The notes: generated by a model from the sequence alone, not told the origin. A stretch of DNA of 64,000 nucleotides from DATCMU01 sp036563245 (GCA_036563245.1 DATCMU010000010.1:1-64000), one strand, 5' to 3'; shown: positions 54,994-63,818, numbered from the stretch's first letter. A program made the numbers and translations.

Positions 54994-56514
54994 TCAGTCA
55001 GCGGCCAGGCTCAGGCGATAGGACAGGGCCTCGGCGATCTGCGGCCGCGCCACCTTCTCCAGGCCGGCCAGGTCGGCCAGGGTCCGCGCGACCTTGAGCA
55101 CGCGATGGTAGGCGCGGGCCGAAAGCGAGAACCGCTCGGCGGCCTGCAGGAGAAGGGAACGGCTTTCGCTGTCGGGCGCCGCGACCTGCTCGATCAGGGA
55201 TGCGCTGGCGGCGGCATTGGTGTGCACATTGGCGGCGCCCAGTTCAATATAGCGGCGGCGTTGCAGCGCCCGGGCGCGGGCGACGCGCTCGGCAACCGGA
55301 GCCGACGTTTCCGATGAGGTTGTGCCGATCATGTCGGCGGCGGAAACCGCCGGTACGTCGATACGAATATCGATGCGGTCGAGGAACGGGCCGGACAGGC
55401 GGCCCTGATAGTCGGACGCACAGCGGTCGCCGCGCTTGCAGGTGTGTCCGGGCGTGCCGGCGAGGCCGCATTTGCACGGGTTCATCGCCGCGACGAGCTG
55501 GAAGCGGGCGGGATAGCTGACCCGGGCATTGGCGCGCGCGATCACCGCCTCACCCGATTCGAGCGGCTGGCGCAGGCTATCCAGGACCTGGGGCGAGAAT
55601 TCGGGCAATTCGTCGAGGAACAGCACGCCGTTATGCGCCAGCGACACCTCCCCGGGACGCACACGAAGACCACCGCCGACCAGCGCCGCCATGGAGGCGG
55701 AATGGTGGGGGGACCGGAAGGGGCGGCGATCTGAAATACGTCCACCCTGCAATTCTCCCGCGATCGACTGGATCATCGAGATATCGAGCAGTTCACGCGG
55801 ATTTAGCGGAGGCAGGATCGAGGGGAGCCGGGCGGCCAGCATCGACTTGCCGGCGCCCGGCGGGCCGACCATGAGCATGTTGTGTCCGCCCGCGGCCGCG
55901 ATTTCAAGCGCGCGGCGCGCCACTTCCTGACCGCGAACCTCGCCCAGGTCGGGCAAAGCGGTGGTCTCGACCCGGCGGCGCGGTTGCGGGCGCGGGCACA
56001 ACTGGGAGCCGGCGACATGATTGACGAACGCCAGCAGGCTCTCGGGGGCGACGATGTCGAGGTCCTCGCCAGCCCAGGCCGCCTCCGGGCCGCAAGGTGC
56101 GGGACAAACGATGCCAAGGTCGCGCGCCTGCGCCGCGATGGCGGTGGGCAGCGTGCCGGCGACCGGCGCCAGACGGCCGTCGAGCCCGAGTTCGCCGATC
56201 ACCATGTAGCCGGCCAGCGCGTCGCCGGGAATGGCGCCGATCGCGCCCATCAGCCCAAGGGCGATGGGCAGGTCGTAGTGACTGCCTTCCTTGGGCAGGT
56301 CGGCCGGGGCCAGATTGATGGTAATGCGCTTGGGCGGAAGCCCCAGGCCAGAAGCGACCAGCGCCGCCCGCACCCGTTCGCGGCTCTCGGCCACCGCCTT
56401 GTCGGGCAGGCCCACGATATTGAAGGCAGGCAGGCCCGGCGCCACTTGCACCTGAACGTCGACGGGAACCGCCTCAACCCCCTGGAAGGCAACCGTCTGG
56501 ACGCGCGTGACCAT
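54994..56514 (-). CDS. comM: YifB/ComM-family Mg-chelatase-like AAA+ ATPase
   Basis: Hexameric helicase that in Vibrio promotes branch migration during natural transformation. 506 aa: N-terminal lon-protease-like fold (MVTRVQTVAFQGVEAVPVDV), Walker A MVGPPGAGKSMLAARLP, Walker B GVLFLDELPEF, and C-terminal Mg-chelatase domain with Cys-rich NPCKCG ... CKRGDRCASD. The ATG at 56514 has GAGGAG upstream; a TTG three codons earlier is less likely. A LexA-type box lies about 60 bp upstream. Confidence 0.94.
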   Translation of the reverse strand: MVTRVQTVAFQGVEAVPVDVQVQVAPGLPAFNIVGLPDKAVAESRERVRAALVASGLGLPPKRITINLAPADLPKEGSHYDLPIALGLMGAIGAIPGDALAGYMVIGELGLDGRLAPVAGTLPTAIAAQARDLGIVCPAPCGPEAAWAGEDLDIVAPESLLAFVNHVAGSQLCPRPQPRRRVETTALPDLGEVRGQEVARRALEIAAAGGHNMLMVGPPGAGKSMLAARLPSILPPLNPRELLDISMIQSIAGELQGGRISDRRPFRSPHHSASMAALVGGGLRVRPGEVSLAHNGVLFLDELPEFSPQVLDSLRQPLESGEAVIARANARVSYPARFQLVAAMNPCKCGLAGTPGHTCKRGDRCASDYQGRLSGPFLDRIDIRIDVPAVSAADMIGTTSSETSAPVAERVARARALQRRRYIELGAANVHTNAAASASLIEQVAAPDSESRSLLLQAAERFSLSARAYHRVLKVARTLADLAGLEKVARPQIAEALSYRLSLAAD

Positions 56515-56523
56515 TACTGGCAA

Positions 56524-56710
56524 TTCTCCTCAAGTATCGGGGAACGCTAGCATTGTCGCCTGGGCGGAGCAAGAACATTTAGGGAACGCAAATAGGAATG
56601 CGATATGCGTTCGATCCGGTTCGCAAGACGCCCACAACCGAACAGCCAGCGAGACGATCTTTCTTGCGCGTGGCTGCTCCAGAGGATGTTCAAACCTGTG
56701 CCAGCCCAAT
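56524..56710. other. Upstream part of the comM islet, no gene
   Basis: Non-coding; it contains the LexA-type box at 56573-56587 and otherwise no recognised feature. Between it and 57167 the only protein-like signal is a broken transposase. Confidence 0.5.
56573..56587. promoter_or_regulatory. LexA-type SOS box before comM
   Basis: GAAC-ATTTAGG-GAAC fits the alphaproteobacterial LexA site GTTC-N7-GTTC (reverse strand). On the minus strand a TTGCTC -35 begins just after it, with a TAGCGT-like -10 at 17 bp. The site would allow SOS control of comM. Confidence 0.6.
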
Positions 56711-56984
56711 GGCGTCAACCAAGGCCGCAACGAACATAGTCGCGACAAGGTGAGCACGAACACGGTTGAGAGTTTCCACAGCATCTCCAAGCGCAGCATG
56801 TAGCGCATTTATCGGCACTGCTCGGAAAAGCACATGCACCGACATTCGGCAGACTTCGATTTCCGCTTACAGCAACCACATTGCATTGGGCGTTGACGAC
56901 CAGCAGCGAGCCGGGAAAGTGCTGTTGGGCGTGAAGGGCCAGCGCCTTACCTTTCGATCGACTGACGCAAACCCATCTGCGTGA
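56711..56984 (+). pseudogene. Fragment of an IS1595-type transposase
   Basis: Translation of two frames matches the C-terminal end of IS1595/ISSpo-group transposases in order: GVNQGRNEHSRDKVSTNTVE then SFHSISKRSM, stop at 56801, RIYRHCSEKHMHRHSADFDF in the same frame, and after a frameshift NHIALGVDDQQRAGK ... GKGQRLT-like end GVKGQRLTFR. The N-terminal two thirds are missing. No terminal repeats are seen. An old, dead insertion. Confidence 0.7.
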
Positions 56985-57167
56985 GATTCAATTAGAGATT
57001 CTGGATCAAGGACTTAGAGGACAAAGACGAAAGTCTTTGATTTAGCTTGATTTTTTCCGATATCGAGATTAGTATCCTTGTGGTGGTGACGCCAGTTTGG
57101 TAGGTGTGGGTGTTACCCCCGCATCACCTGAGTAGACGCTTGGCGAGTAGTGCTGGGCTATTAGCTT
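56985..57167. other. A/T-richer spacer of the islet
   Basis: About 180 bp of lower GC content than the flanks with no gene, promoter or repeat that I can support. Confidence 0.4.
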
Positions 57168-58043
57168 TCAGGAAAACGCCGCTGGGTCCCACCACTGCCT
57201 TGGGTATCCATAGAACCTGAAGATTTCTGCTTGGCCGCCATCAAGTTTTGCCTCTGCAAGCTTTGGTAGGAGCTTCACGCCGTATCCTGATATTTGACCA
57301 GCAGGGGTATCTGGTTCTCTTGCCATACGAGGCTTCAGAAGCTTCGCAAATTGCGGATCACACGCCCCCGTATCGTGCTTATCGCAGGCTTTGAAAAAGG
57401 CGCTAGCAACGATATCAGCAAGTTGCAGGCCTTCGCGTTGCCAGTGTGGGTACACGAAAAATAGGTCTGGGTGCAGCGTCTCCCATTCGATTTTTCCCCA
57501 CGGCAGGAATGGGTTGCTGCGCTTGAGTTTCAGCCATTCATAGTAGGCCTGCATTTGCGAATATCGCAGGCCCCCACGTTCGCTAAATTCGAGGCGGACG
57601 TGTCGGGGTTCGCCATATTCGCGGGTAGAATGCTGGAGGACGTACCTAGTGACTCGCTCCAAAAGGACGCGCGACATCCAGCAATAAAACCAGCACTGCG
57701 AGGGGATTCTCTCAGCATCCGGGTTTTTGTAACCCTGCATATTCTTTTTGTTTGATGCGACTACAAAGTAGCGGGCTTCAAGGCTGGCAAGCGCCTCACA
57801 CGCCAATCGCTTCTTGCTGGGGTCTAGCTTCGCAAAGTGGACGGAGCGCACCTGATGGCTGTTTAGGCTTCCGCGAATTGCGGCAACCCAATCCTTGGTC
57901 TTTGACTGGTTTGCTGCTCGCACCAAAACCGCCGATAGGATCAGCCACTCTGAAGACCCTGGTATCGTTAGGGGCTTGACTGCTCGGAGGCCATCGTCGC
58001 CGGACTCGTCAATATACGCGACATAATCATATGAAGTACTCAT
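57168..58043 (-). CDS. DUF3800 protein
   Basis: 290 aa from the ATG at 58043. N-terminal YIDESGDDG is the acidic signature of DUF3800, a predicted RNase H-like nuclease fold often found in mobile elements and defence islands. Further acidic/His positions are FAKLDPSKK and QLADIVASAFF near the C-terminus. Lower GC and more A/T-ending codons than the neighbourhood point to transfer. Its start is only 10 bp from the start of a divergent small ORF. Confidence 0.85.
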   Translation of the reverse strand: MSTSYDYVAYIDESGDDGLRAVKPLTIPGSSEWLILSAVLVRAANQSKTKDWVAAIRGSLNSHQVRSVHFAKLDPSKKRLACEALASLEARYFVVASNKKNMQGYKNPDAERIPSQCWFYCWMSRVLLERVTRYVLQHSTREYGEPRHVRLEFSERGGLRYSQMQAYYEWLKLKRSNPFLPWGKIEWETLHPDLFFVYPHWQREGLQLADIVASAFFKACDKHDTGACDPQFAKLLKPRMAREPDTPAGQISGYGVKLLPKLAEAKLDGGQAEIFRFYGYPRQWWDPAAFS

Positions 58044-58053
58044 GCGGCACCAT

Positions 58054-58224
58054 ATGAGCGCAAAGACAAAGGAATCGCAATTAGATAAGTTTCGCGAAGC
58101 TGTCTGTAATCTCGAAACGGCTTGGTCTGAGGAACGCTTTGACGAGCAGCTGAAACGGATCGCCGTGTTGCCACCGCCCAAGAGCGACACATCGAAGATG
58201 GACAAGCCTGGACAGTGCGCCTGA
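58054..58224 (+). CDS. Small charged protein of unknown function
   Basis: 56 aa, MSAKTKESQLDKFREAVCNL, hydrophilic and probably helical, with QLDKFREA ... DEQLKRIA spacing similar to small hypothetical proteins that I recall from other alphaproteobacteria. It is divergent from the DUF3800 gene with 10 bp between start codons and has no clear ribosome site, so expression is doubtful or leaderless. Confidence 0.5.
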   Translation: MSAKTKESQLDKFREAVCNLETAWSEERFDEQLKRIAVLPPPKSDTSKMDKPGQCA

Positions 58225-58238
58225 CTTTTTTTGGGCCA

Positions 58239-58613
58239 TTAATTCGGAGACTGAAATGCTTCGGCTTGATCTGCCATATCGTTCAGCTGTCGCGCGACTT
58301 CTCTCGCCTCATGAGGCTGAAACTCGAAGCCTAACCCAACTAGCTCGCGTGGTTGAAGCACCAAACGGACCAACGCGTTTGATTGGGCCGCCGTTTTCAT
58401 CCGAAAATCTCCGGTAACAATGATCGTGGGCAACTCTTTGTCGTCTGGTTCTAGGGCAACGTCCGGGTAGTGCGTACTCAGTGCGCGCCACCAATCCATC
58501 CAGAAATATGTGGCCCCCTGAAGTGGAACTGACCAGACAAACGGTTCACGTCCAGGAGGATGCATTGCTAGTTGCACACCATTTTTGGTCGCATCGATTT
58601 TAACTTCGAGCAT
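58239..58613 (-). CDS. Hypothetical protein
   Basis: 124 aa, MLEVKIDATKNGVQLAMHPP, with no signal peptide, membrane helix or recognised domain; FWMDWWRAL is a striking aromatic stretch. Its nearest upstream promoter-like region contains the second LexA-type box (58703-58717), 90 bp away. Convergent with the small plus-strand ORF. Lower GC than surrounding genes. Confidence 0.6.
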   Translation of the reverse strand: MLEVKIDATKNGVQLAMHPPGREPFVWSVPLQGATYFWMDWWRALSTHYPDVALEPDDKELPTIIVTGDFRMKTAAQSNALVRLVLQPRELVGLGFEFQPHEAREVARQLNDMADQAEAFQSPN

Positions 58614-58696
58614 CGAATAGTCCGCAATTGTTCAACAAAACCACGCAAACGTTCAGGGATTCTGTTTTTTTGTCAATTGAACAATCGCCGCGGCAC

Positions 58697-58717
58697 AGCA
58701 AGAACATTTCGGGAACG
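58697..58717. repeat. Second copy of the LexA-box repeat flanking the islet
   Basis: 20 of 21 bases match 56568-56588, including GAAC-ATTTCGG-GAAC. Similarity continues about 13 bp to the left at lower identity. The pair brackets 2.1 kb holding the transposase fragment, DUF3800 and small genes. Confidence 0.65.
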
Positions 58718-58733
58718 GGCGCTCTGTGCCCCG

Positions 58734-60146
58734 TCAGGACATCCGAACCGCGTCGAAGGCCTGCAATATGCCGTCAACGGCTTTCTGCCCTTCCTCGAGG
58801 GTGGTGCCCCAGCTCGTCACCGAGAGCCGCATCACCTTGCGGCCGCGCCAGTCCGCGCCACCCGCGAACAATACGCCGTCATGCTGGATCCGACGGATGG
58901 TTTCGACCGTCTGCCTGTCCGCCTCAGCGCCGGGTTCGGCCGATCCGAAGCGCACGATGACCTGATTGAGTTCGACGGTGTTGAGCACATGCACGCCGTC
59001 TTCCGCCGCGAGCCTTTCCGCCATGTCGCGCGCCACGGCGCAGTGACGCTCGACCATTTCAGAGATGCCGTTGCGGCCAAGGTGCCTGATGATGGCCCAT
59101 GTGGGAAAGCCGCGGGCGCGGCGGGAAAGCTCGGGCACAAGGTGCGAGGGATCGCGCTCGGTCTCGCCGGCGGCGGGCAGATAGCTGGCGGCAATGGTCA
59201 TCGCCCTGCGGTGGGCGTCCGAATCGCGGACGAACACATAGCCGCTGTCAAAGGGTACCTGCAGCCACTTGTGGCCATCGGTGGCCCAGGAATCGGCCAG
59301 TTCTATCCCCTCTGCCAGATGCTTTCGGCCCGGGGTGGCGCGGGCCCAAAGACCGAAGGCTCCATCCACGTGCACCCACGCCCCGGCCTCGCGCGCAAGG
59401 GGGATGATGGCGTCGAAATCGTCAAAGGCGCCGGTATTGATCTGCCCGGCCTGCAGGATGGCGATGACGGGACCGCTCGCCTCGCGCGCCGCCTCGGCGA
59501 ATGCTTCGGGCACCATGCGCCCGGCCTCGTCCGTCCGGATGCGGCGGACCCGGTCATGGCCCAGGCCCAGGTATTGCAGGCCCGCGTAAATCGTGGTGTG
59601 CGCGTCGTCACCAATCAGCACGGTAATCGGCGGTGCGCCGAACAGCCCATTGGCTTCGACGTCCCAGCCCACCCGGCGCAGGACCTCGCTGCGCGCGGCG
59701 GCGAGCCCGACGAAATTGGCCATGGTGGCGCCAGTGACGAAACCAACCGAGGCCTCTTGGGGCAGTCCGAGCAATTCCAGAAGCCAACGTGCCGCAACCG
59801 TCTCGGCTGCCGCCGCCGCGGGGGAGGCGACATGGTTGCCCGCATTCTGGCCCCAGACCGCCGTCATCCAGTCGGCGGCAACTGCGACCGGGTGCGACGC
59901 GCCCATCACCCATCCGAAGAATCGCGGGCCCGGCATCGCGTTCAGCCCCGGATCGGCCTGTTCGATCAGTTGCGCAAGAACCTGGTCGCCTGGGGCGCCC
60001 TGGCTCGGCAACTCGGCGGAAAATCTGGCCAGCGATTCCAGATAGCTATCCGCGGGCTTGTGTGGGCGGGCGGGAAAGGTCGAGCGATAGCGCGCTGCCT
60101 CTTCGGCCGCCTGCCGAAAAAGATGGGCGGGATCTGGGTGGTCCAT
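58734..60146 (-). CDS. PLP-dependent amino-acid decarboxylase (aromatic-L-amino-acid decarboxylase type)
   Basis: 470 aa group II decarboxylase. The PLP Lys lies in TDGHKWLQVPFDSG; GFVTGATMANFVGLAAAR and WVHVDGAFGLWA supply the other cofactor contacts. Substrate (aromatic amino acid, Asp or Glu) is not decidable. The ATG at 60146 has GGAG 9 nt upstream; the frame is open for 300 bp more but that part overlaps the neighbouring gene on the same strand. Confidence 0.88.
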   Translation of the reverse strand: MDHPDPAHLFRQAAEEAARYRSTFPARPHKPADSYLESLARFSAELPSQGAPGDQVLAQLIEQADPGLNAMPGPRFFGWVMGASHPVAVAADWMTAVWGQNAGNHVASPAAAAAETVAARWLLELLGLPQEASVGFVTGATMANFVGLAAARSEVLRRVGWDVEANGLFGAPPITVLIGDDAHTTIYAGLQYLGLGHDRVRRIRTDEAGRMVPEAFAEAAREASGPVIAILQAGQINTGAFDDFDAIIPLAREAGAWVHVDGAFGLWARATPGRKHLAEGIELADSWATDGHKWLQVPFDSGYVFVRDSDAHRRAMTIAASYLPAAGETERDPSHLVPELSRRARGFPTWAIIRHLGRNGISEMVERHCAVARDMAERLAAEDGVHVLNTVELNQVIVRFGSAEPGAEADRQTVETIRRIQHDGVLFAGGADWRGRKVMRLSVTSWGTTLEEGQKAVDGILQAFDAVRMS

Positions 60147-60280
60147 TTTCTCGAACTCCGCTGGATATCGCCGGTTCCGCGCCAAGCGGTCCGGATCAGC
60201 GGACATACGCCAATCGCGGGCGGCGTGCCAGCCTTTGCCGACGGCCATTTCCGAATGCCGGAAACACCGGGTCAGGCGAT

Positions 60281-60703
60281 TCAGAGCTCGTGGTTCTCGT
60301 ACCATTCCTCGAACACCTGGCACAGTGGAATGCCGTCCGCGTTTCGCTGTGCCGAAAAGGTGAGGCGGAACATGCCGTCGATCTCGATCATCCCGTTGAT
60401 CGGCCGCCACTCGAAGCTGCAGCGCCACGTGGCGATGCACTGATCGCCACGAACACCCCAGAGGTCGTGGCCGAATTTCACATCATGCTGGAATTCGCAG
60501 ACGGTGCGGCGCCAGTAATCGCGAATCTCATCGACACCGCGCAGCGGAATGCCGAAACGATTCTCACGATAGGAGGCGTCGGGCGAAAAGATTACTCCAA
60601 CGGCTTCGGGGTCCTGGAACTCCCAGGCCTGCTTGTAGCAATCCAGCCACTTGCGGCAATCGGCTTCGGTCAGTTGTCCTGTGTCCATTTGCGCCACCGC
60701 CAT
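60281..60703 (-). CDS. NTF2/SnoaL-like protein
   Basis: 140 aa alpha+beta cone fold typical of SnoaL-like polyketide cyclase relatives: WLDCYKQAWEFQDPEAVGVI at the N-terminus and FRLTFSAQRNADGIPLCQVFEEW at the C-terminus. No catalytic assignment is possible. 134 bp upstream of the decarboxylase on the same strand, so possibly co-transcribed. Confidence 0.8.
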   Translation of the reverse strand: MAVAQMDTGQLTEADCRKWLDCYKQAWEFQDPEAVGVIFSPDASYRENRFGIPLRGVDEIRDYWRRTVCEFQHDVKFGHDLWGVRGDQCIATWRCSFEWRPINGMIEIDGMFRLTFSAQRNADGIPLCQVFEEWYENHEL

Positions 60704-60858
60704 GCATCATCCCCCGCTCGGCTCCGCATGAATACCGGTCCGGCGTCAGATGTTGCCCAAGAGCGCTGTTGCACCAGGGCAACCCTGGCGACCAAGCCTC
60801 TTGCAACATTACCGATCGCGTACGGGCGTTCAACAACAATCGCGGCAGCATGACCGCT

Positions 60859-61491
60859 TCAGCCAAACAGCCCGCTGGCCTTGACCCCGTCGAAGATGAA
60901 CTGGATCGACAAGGCCGTCAGAAGGATTCCCACCACGCGCGACACCACCGCAAGGCCTGTAATGCCAAGCAGGCGCTGGATCGGTATCGCGGCCAGCAGA
61001 GAGGCATAAGTCAGGGCCAGAATTGCCAGCAGGGCCCCGAGGACAAACACCTGCGCCATCTGGTCGCCGTGCGCGTTCGACATAAGCAGGATGGTGGCAC
61101 TCATCGAGCCGGGTCCGGCGATCAGCGGCATGGCGAGGGGGAAAACGGAGATGTCGTTTCGTTGCTCTGCTTCCGCGTTCTCCTCGGACGTCGTGGTCGT
61201 ACCGCCCGAATGCCTGGCAAAGACCATGTCGATGCCGATCAGCAGCAACAGGATGCCGCCGCCGGTGCGCAATGCGGGCAAGGTGATACCGAACATGGTC
61301 AGGATCGCCTGGCCGAACAGCGCAAAGAACAGAAGGATCGCGCCGGCCAGAACCACGCCACGCAATGCCTGGGCGCGGCGCTGGCGGGCCGTGGACTTGC
61401 GCGTGAGCGCGGCGAACAGGATCGCCAGGTCCGCCGGGCCGATGGTGGCGAAAAAGGTGGTCAGCGCTATCAGGCCGGTTTCGACTGGCAT
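60859..61491 (-). CDS. MarC-family membrane protein
   Basis: 210 aa with six predicted membrane helices; start MPVETGLIALTTFFATIGPA and family segment PLAMPLIAGPGSMSATILLM. Function of the family is unknown (an earlier link to multiple antibiotic resistance was withdrawn). Two bases after gshB, so translated from the same mRNA. Confidence 0.9.
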   Translation of the reverse strand: MPVETGLIALTTFFATIGPADLAILFAALTRKSTARQRRAQALRGVVLAGAILLFFALFGQAILTMFGITLPALRTGGGILLLLIGIDMVFARHSGGTTTTSEENAEAEQRNDISVFPLAMPLIAGPGSMSATILLMSNAHGDQMAQVFVLGALLAILALTYASLLAAIPIQRLLGITGLAVVSRVVGILLTALSIQFIFDGVKASGLFG

Positions 61492-61493
61492 GG

Positions 61494-62435
61494 TCAGAGG
61501 CGGCGCTCGATCGCGTCCCAGATATTCACCGCAATGTCGGGACCGCCGAAGCGCTTGATCTCGCGGATGCCTGTTGGAGACGTTACGTTGATCTCCGTGA
61601 GATATCCGCCGATCACATCTATGCCGACAAAGATCAGGTCCTGCTCGCGCAGCAAGGGGCCGATCGCGGCGCAGATCTCGCGTTCCCTTTGGGTGAGTTC
61701 AGTGGGCTCGGGCCGCCCTCCGACATGCATGTTGGAGCGCGCCTCGCCTTCGGCCGGCACGCGGTTGAGCCCGGCAATCGGCTCTCCGTCGACGAGGATG
61801 ATTCGCTTGTCGCCCTTGCGCACGTCCGGCAGGTAGCGCTGCACCATGAAGGGTTCGCGAAAGCGCTCCTCGAACAATTCGATCAGGGAGGCGAGATTGT
61901 GATCACCTTCCTGGATCAGGAACACCCCGGCGCCGCCATTTCCGTAGAGCGGCTTGACGATGATATTGCCGTGCTTCTTGCGAAACTCGTAGATCGCACG
62001 CCGGTCGCGGGTCACCAGGGTCGGCGGCATGAGTTCGGGAAAGCTGGTGACCAGGATCTTCTCGGGCGCATTGCGCACCGACGCGGGCGCGTTGGCCACG
62101 AAGGTCTTGGGATGGATGCGTTCGAGCAGGTGGGTAGACGTGATGTAGTGCATGTCGAACGGGGGGTCCTGACGCAACAGCACCACGTCGAACGTGCTCA
62201 GGTCAGTCCGTTCGAACGAGCCGACCGTCGCGTGCTCGCCGCGGGGCCGGTCGAACACTTCGACGGGAGCCACGGATGCGGTCAGCACGCCATCCTCGAG
62301 CGCAAGGCTATCGGGGGAATAGTAGCCCATGGCGTGACCGCGCGCCCGCGCCTCGAGCATCATGGCGAAGGTCGAATCGGCGGCGGGATTGATGGCTTCG
62401 ATAGGGTCCATCTGGACGGCGACGGAAAGCGGCAT
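61494..62435 (-). CDS. gshB: Glutathione synthetase
   Basis: ATP-grasp ligase joining gamma-glutamylcysteine and glycine. 313 aa, start MPLSVAVQMDPIEAINPAAD, ATP-binding IIVKPLYGNGGAGVFLI and GEPIAGLNRVPAEGEARSN near the C-terminus. Third gene of the rsmI-yraN-gshB run. In many Rhizobiales comM follows gshB; here marC and accessory genes intervene. Confidence 0.96.
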   Translation of the reverse strand: MPLSVAVQMDPIEAINPAADSTFAMMLEARARGHAMGYYSPDSLALEDGVLTASVAPVEVFDRPRGEHATVGSFERTDLSTFDVVLLRQDPPFDMHYITSTHLLERIHPKTFVANAPASVRNAPEKILVTSFPELMPPTLVTRDRRAIYEFRKKHGNIIVKPLYGNGGAGVFLIQEGDHNLASLIELFEERFREPFMVQRYLPDVRKGDKRIILVDGEPIAGLNRVPAEGEARSNMHVGGRPEPTELTQREREICAAIGPLLREQDLIFVGIDVIGGYLTEINVTSPTGIREIKRFGGPDIAVNIWDAIERRL

Positions 62436-62444
62436 GTCTCTCTC

Positions 62445-62840
62445 TCATGACTCGAAAGCGCCCTTGACATGGCGCGGCCAGGCAAAGGGTGCAAGGAAAA
62501 TCACGTCGAACCGCATGGTGCGGACCGCAAGCCCGGGATTCCCCGAGACATAGTATTGCGCGGCCCGGGCGATTCGATGCCGGTTGACCGCAAGCAGCGC
62601 CATTTCCTCCTGCCTGTTGTCCCTGCGGGCCTTCACCTCGACGAACACCAGCGTTCCGAAACGTTCCGCGACCAGATCGATTTCCCCCACCGGGGTTTTC
62701 ACGCGAGCGCCATGGATGCGGTAGAGCTGGGCGCGCAGAAACAGGCTCGCCACCATCTCGGCGAAGCGGCCGGAGCGCTCGGCACGCACCCTGCGCCGGT
62801 CGGCGCCCCTAGCCCTGGTTTTTCTTTGCAAGCGCCGCAT
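62445..62840 (-). CDS. YraN-family (UPF0102) nuclease-like protein
   Basis: 131 aa restriction-endonuclease-like fold with GEIDLVA ... FVEVKARR, the usual acidic residues of the core. Function unknown. Overlaps the end of rsmI by 32 nt, which implies coupled translation; the ATG at 62840 is the first start, but later ones (for instance MVASLFLRAQ at 28 codons in) cannot be excluded. Confidence 0.88.
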   Translation of the reverse strand: MRRLQRKTRARGADRRRVRAERSGRFAEMVASLFLRAQLYRIHGARVKTPVGEIDLVAERFGTLVFVEVKARRDNRQEEMALLAVNRHRIARAAQYYVSGNPGLAVRTMRFDVIFLAPFAWPRHVKGAFES

Positions 62841-63753
62841 TGTAAACCTCGCGGCGCTTGAGCGAAAAGCGCGCCGTTATCTCGTCCACCGCCGCACGCA
62901 GCGGCAGGCGGCCCAGCGCTTCGTCGAGCGCCGATTGCCATTCATCGGAACTGGGGGCGCCATCGGCCGCACCGGCGACGACGATCACCGCTTCACCGCG
63001 TGTGGACGCACCCGCGTGAAGCCGGGCGAGTTCGTCCAGGGTACCGCGCTCGAGCCTTTCGAAGCGCTTGGTGAGTTCAAGGCCAACGGCGGCGGGCCGC
63101 CCGGCACCCAGTTCCAGAGCAAGATCGGCAAGCGCGGCCTCAAGCCTCCTGGGCGATTCATAGAACACAAGGGTCGCCGCTTCCCGCGACAATGTGGCAA
63201 TGGCCTTGCGACGGGCGGCGGACCTGGGTGGCAGAAAGCCGCAGAAGACGAAACGGTCGGTCGGAAGGCCGGCAATGGCCAGCGCCGCCAGCAGCGCAGA
63301 GGGTCCGGGCACCGCAAAGACCGCCAGACCCGCTTCTCGGACCGCGCGCACCAGGGGAAAACCCGGATCGGACAGAAGCGGAGTGCCGGCATCGGAGATG
63401 AGCGCCACTGCCTGGCCGCCGGCTATCGCTTCGACAATCCCGGCAATTCGGGCGCGCTCGTTGTGCTCGTGCAGCGCGCTGGTGCGGGCCCTGATCCCGT
63501 AGTGGGAAAGCAGCCGCGCGCTGGTGCGGGTATCCTCGCACAGGACCATGTCGGCGGCGGCGAGGGTTTCGAGGCCCCGAATGGTGATATCGCGCAGATT
63601 GCCGATCGGGGTGGAGACGACATGAAGACCCGGCTGGAGCGCGGGCGCGTCGAATCCCGCGCCGCCGATGTGGTAGCTGCGCTGCCCGGCGCGTTCGGTA
63701 TCGTCATCCGGCTCGACTGGTACCGCTTCCGTCGTCTTCACTGTGCAATCCAT
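62809..63753 (-). CDS. rsmI: 16S rRNA (cytidine-2'-O-)-methyltransferase RsmI
   Basis: SAM-dependent 2'-O-methylation of C1402. 314 aa tetrapyrrole-methylase fold: HVVSTPIGNLRDITIRGLE, LCEDTRTSARLLSHYGI, ISDAGTPLLSDPGFPLVRA and VFAVPGPSALLAAL. N-terminal extension of about 40 residues before the domain. First gene of the run with yraN, gshB, marC. Confidence 0.96.
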   Translation of the reverse strand: MDCTVKTTEAVPVEPDDDTERAGQRSYHIGGAGFDAPALQPGLHVVSTPIGNLRDITIRGLETLAAADMVLCEDTRTSARLLSHYGIRARTSALHEHNERARIAGIVEAIAGGQAVALISDAGTPLLSDPGFPLVRAVREAGLAVFAVPGPSALLAALAIAGLPTDRFVFCGFLPPRSAARRKAIATLSREAATLVFYESPRRLEAALADLALELGAGRPAAVGLELTKRFERLERGTLDELARLHAGASTRGEAVIVVAGAADGAPSSDEWQSALDEALGRLPLRAAVDEITARFSLKRREVYNAALAKKNQG

Positions 63754-63797
63754 GCTGATGGCGTCTTTATGCCTGCGCCGAGCTTATGTATACGAGC

Positions 63798-63818
63798 GGT
63801 AAACATTGTCTGTTTACC
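63798..63818. promoter_or_regulatory. Inverted repeat between rsmI and the divergent gene
   Basis: GGTAAACA and TGTTTACC are perfect 8-bp inverted copies separated by TTGTC. Placed between two divergent genes, it may be an operator; no regulator is identified. Confidence 0.4.

Noticed and set aside
60147..60440. N-terminal extension of the PLP decarboxylase
   Set aside because: It would overlap the NTF2-like gene and has no similarity to the family; a good ribosome site precedes 60146.
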